Source: Tipula vernalis
Lineage: Eukaryota > Arthropoda > Insecta > Diptera > Tipulidae
DNA: 64,000 bases
Assembly: GCA_958295665.1 (NCBI GenBank)
Contig: OY282560.1
Location: 52,886,333 to 52,950,332, forward strand
Reading direction: 5' to 3'
The notes under the pieces are model-generated. The model saw nothing but the letters and a program-made list of their open reading frames with translations, searched no databases and was not told the origin of the DNA. The translations under genes and the position numbers were made by a program. Of the stretch, positions 61,005 through 64,000 are shown one piece after another; the first letter of the stretch is position 1; each line of letters begins with the position of its first letter.

Positions 61005-63382
61005 TGACTTTGTTTATTTCGTACAGAACATTGGCAATAGTTACTTGTATTGAAACTTTTTATAACTTGTAGCTTACGAAAATCAAAGTTTACTGCGAGC
61101 TTATGTAAATATTCTGCTGAAAATTTTTTCAGCTGGATCGCTTGCAATTTAAAAATATTTTATTCGGAAGGGGAAATTTATTTGCCAAATAGACCACGTC
61201 GGTATCGGCCTCGCAAATCGCAGTGTTTTAAAGATAATGCCTTTGCAGAACATGGGGTACATCGAAAAGCGGCGACGCTAGTAAAATTAGACTACAAACA
61301 AATCAAAGGATGCTTACAGAACAATTGTCGATGTACTTTGTCGATGTATACCATATTCTGAATGAGCCTTAAGACAAACCAAGCGACAAAGGCGGACGGG
61401 ATAATCAAACGCGCATTATTTTACTATGTAATAAATACAAACCATATTTGAACAAAAACGTAAGTAATTTAAAAAAAAAAACTTTCGAATATTTCATAAT
61501 TTTAATAGAAAAATGGCCGTTATAGGGAAATATGTTCCATGCGGGTTATTTGTTGAACATGTGGCGTTGTGCCGGGCGTGTTCCATTCTTAAGAATAACA
61601 ATTTTTAAAAGCAAGTTTTTAACGGAAAAAAGCGTCTCTCATACTAATGAACCCATCCATTCCTTGCAGATTTACTTTTATACCAGAAAATTGGTTTATT
61701 CAAAAATTTCTCATTGAACCGAGTACATACTTACCTTTAAATTGGATCGGTTTATAAGTTTTAAGTAACGATTGTCTTTGCGATCCACTCTTCAAATAAT
61801 TCCATTAAAAATCAAAAATTAAATCTTATTTTGTTAAATAGTTAGCAAATATACAATTTTTACCACAAATATGATTATTTCAACAGTAATCACGAAACAA
61901 CACAAGACACGAAAACAATCAAACTATTGACATTTCAAAATTAAAAAATAAAAATGTCGCTTGCTTCGTTCGAATGAATTAAACAAAAAAATCAGTACCT
62001 TTTTAATTTAGAGCAAATTCAAAATATAGCTCATTATTTTTTAGAGTATACTTTTAGGCGCTATACTACATAATTTGAATAACAAAAACAATTTAACGTT
62101 ACAATTTCAGTGGATCGAGCCCTGCACTAATGCAACGTAAGTATGTACAACACTTGGTTCTAGCCCAGGTTTTAGTCTGATGTCTTCATGGCTGCAACAA
62201 CACCCGGTAACTCTATCAAATAATCTACGTATTTAAAACCTAACCCTAAATATTTCGGCCATTTTATTTAACAAAAAAAACTAATCTCACATAGTAAAAA
62301 TCATAATTATGTAAATATTGTTAATTTTACTAATAAATATTCAATTATTATAGTGAACTTAAGTACCTCAATTTATAATCTGATTTAAATGTAACAAATT
62401 ACTAAAACAATATTGTTTTTACAAATACAAATACAAAAAAAAAAAAAAAAAAAATAAACAAGCTGCCATTTTAATTTAAATAGAAACAAATACTAAAATA
62501 TAAATATTTATAATATCAACTACATATTATTAAAATTTAGTTTTAATAGATTATAGTTGCATATTGTTATAATGATCTATATTGAATTGAAAGTGAAAAT
62601 GGGTAAATCAGTGTTAAGAGCATAAAGTTAAGCAAATATCTGTAATTAAAATTTAAACATTTGAAATAGCCCTGAAGCAGTTTAAAACGACAGCATAATA
62701 TTTTGGTTTCAATCAAACAGGAATTTTTGAATAATTTACATATTGAGTCGGGTAGGTTAGAAGGGGGGTCAGAAGAATACAAGTAACCTACGCTCAATAT
62801 ACAGGAACTCAATGTGCAAGCTTCTAATGAACTTAAGCCAACTATTTTAAATTGGGCTTGGTCTAAAGTCTCTTATTTTCCATTACGGTCGTTTGACTTT
62901 TATGCCATTCTAGAAAGAAGAATTTCTTTTGTTTTAAATGTTTGAATTTAATTTCAGCTAGATAAGCATCATGTGGTGTATAAACGCCATTTTGTATAAT
63001 TTAAGTTTATTTAAAAACCAATTGTTTTTTCTTGACAAGGAAATTTATTTTTGATACCAATCGATGTAGAGGAGAAATTAGCTTTAAAAATGAATTAAAA
63101 TTGAAAGTTGACAAATGAAAAATAATAGAAAAATATTAAATTATAAACATATTATGTATAAAGTAGATAACACCAACAGGTTACAAATCCGTCGAACATT
63201 TCAGCACAATACAAAAATAGTTAAAAAAAAAACCAAATCAAAGTATCCTACCTCCCAGCTTAAATAAACATAACCTAAAAAAAAAAAAAAAATTTTTTTT
63301 TTTTTGGGAAATTTATAAGACTGATATAAAATAACCAAAAATGGTAATTTTTTGATCTTTCGCATAAAAAATAACATCATTG
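61005..63382. other. Intergenic DNA without recognised genes
   Basis: AT-rich unique DNA. Short open frames (61050-61361 plus, 61532-61717 plus, 62567-62812 minus) show no motif, no codon pattern I can defend and no supporting context. Simple runs include about 20 A residues near 62437 and an A-run/T-run palindrome of about 30 bp near 63277-63305. Confidence 0.5.
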
Positions 63383-63853
63383 AGTACGTTTATGCTCAGA
63401 GTCGAGTCATCTTTTAGTTAACTTTGGATCATCTTGTAGTTATCTTTTTTAGCGTTTATACTGCAGAGTCAAATCGTAGTCGAGTCGAAACTAGGTTGAA
63501 ACCGAGTCAGAAACGTCAAAAAAAAAATCATAATTTTTATTTTCAATAAAAATTATGATTATTAAAATTATGATTAAAGCAATTTATTTTACAAGTTTGC
63601 AGTATACAAAATTACAGAAACACAAAAATCGGAGATGCGCACACGAATTAAGAAATCAAAATGGTGTTATTCTTTTTTGTTGTTTTTATTTTTCGACTCG
63701 ACTCCGTTTATAGTGGATGATTTTAGAGTTAACTCGACTCGACCCTAGAAATTTTTTAGGTCGAGTCGAGTTAACAACAAGATGACTCGACTCCGTTTAT
63801 AGTAAAAGATAACCTAGGTTCAAACCAGGTTGAACCCTAAGCATAAACGTACT
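63383..63853. mobile_element. 471-bp MITE-like foldback element
   Basis: GAGTACGTTTATGCT at 63383 and AGCATAAACGTACTC ending at 63853 are perfect inverted ends, flanked on both sides by ATT, which may be a 3-bp target duplication. The interior is rich in GTCGAGTCGAG-type blocks. GACTCGACTCCGTTTATAGT occurs twice, at 63695-63714 and 63784-63803. CTCGACTCGACC and GGTCGAGTCGAG form a local hairpin between them. A perfect 15-bp hairpin, ATCATAATTTTTATT / AATAAAAATTATGAT, lies at 63527-63559. It has no transposase. A 3-bp duplication would fit a PIF/Harbinger-type origin, but that is inference. Confidence 0.75.
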
Positions 63854-64000
63854 CATTGTTTCCTGACGTCTATCCCAAATATTAAGAAAATATAAGACAC
63901 AAATTAATTAAATTATTATTAAAATTAAGAAAATTAAACTAAAAATCAAAAACTGTTAATTTATTACCTAATAATATTAAAATATGAAAAATTGAAAATT

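Noticed and set aside
61050..61717. Frames 61050-61361 and 61532-61717 (plus)
   Set aside because: No recognisable domain, no splice or promoter context. A short basic stretch (PNRPRRYRPRK) in the first is not enough.
62567..62812. 81-codon minus-strand frame
   Set aside because: AT-rich sequence, no motif and no context.

Overview
The window looks like a contig piece from a dipteran (brachyceran-type) fly, from a heterochromatin-to-unique transition. The evidence is one recognisable fly-type gene (a glycogen-targeting subunit of protein phosphatase 1, closest to Drosophila Gbs-70E as I recall it) with a 68-bp intron, strongly AT-rich intergenic DNA, mariner-family relics, a non-LTR retrotransposon relic and several foldback/MITE-like elements. 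I see no prokaryotic signals. Family names are from my reading of motifs, not from a search.

Layout. Positions 1 to about 50132 are one head-to-tail satellite array, open at the left window edge. The basic monomer is 173 bp, about 34% GC, with roughly 280 copies. Minor length classes are 168 bp (5-bp deletion) and 175 bp (extra TA). Variant monomers recur at fixed distances and reveal higher-order repeats: an 18-20-monomer unit (8.1-18.0 kb), a 2742-bp unit (20.3-25.0 kb), a 341-bp dimer (26.2-27.2 kb) and an 11-monomer, 1903-bp unit (46.8-50.1 kb). Six copies of a 235-244-bp foreign segment sit at the same monomer position with the same 10-bp target duplication. The segment is the end of an open frame followed by an AATAAA and a (CAA)n tail. 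It looks like a severely 5'-truncated LINE that inserted once and was then multiplied by satellite amplification.

The array stops at about 50132 against a broken LINE reverse-transcriptase fragment (minus strand, to about 50562), followed by a decayed mariner transposase C-terminus (plus strand, to 50954). About 1 kb further on is the only confident protein-coding gene, in two exons (52027-52167 and 52236-53909, 604 residues). Its first visible exon opens with a splice acceptor, so an upstream exon must exist. It could be in the 1-kb gap or beyond the satellite.

Downstream of the gene lies a possible TATA/Inr promoter before a small duplicated open frame (54.9-55.3 kb). Next is a giant imperfect palindrome of about 2 kb (55471-57503) with nested hairpins and tRNA-like modules, followed by two partial extra copies up to 58.2 kb. 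Then come two shorter inverted-repeat elements (59.85 and 60.0-60.3 kb), an internally deleted mariner-like element (60354-61004), about 2.4 kb with nothing recognisable, and a 471-bp MITE-like foldback (63383-63853).

The most unusual features are the LINE-tail segment that became part of satellite higher-order repeats, giving a chimeric frame that starts in satellite DNA, and the palindrome carrying tRNA-like modules. No multi-gene system is present.
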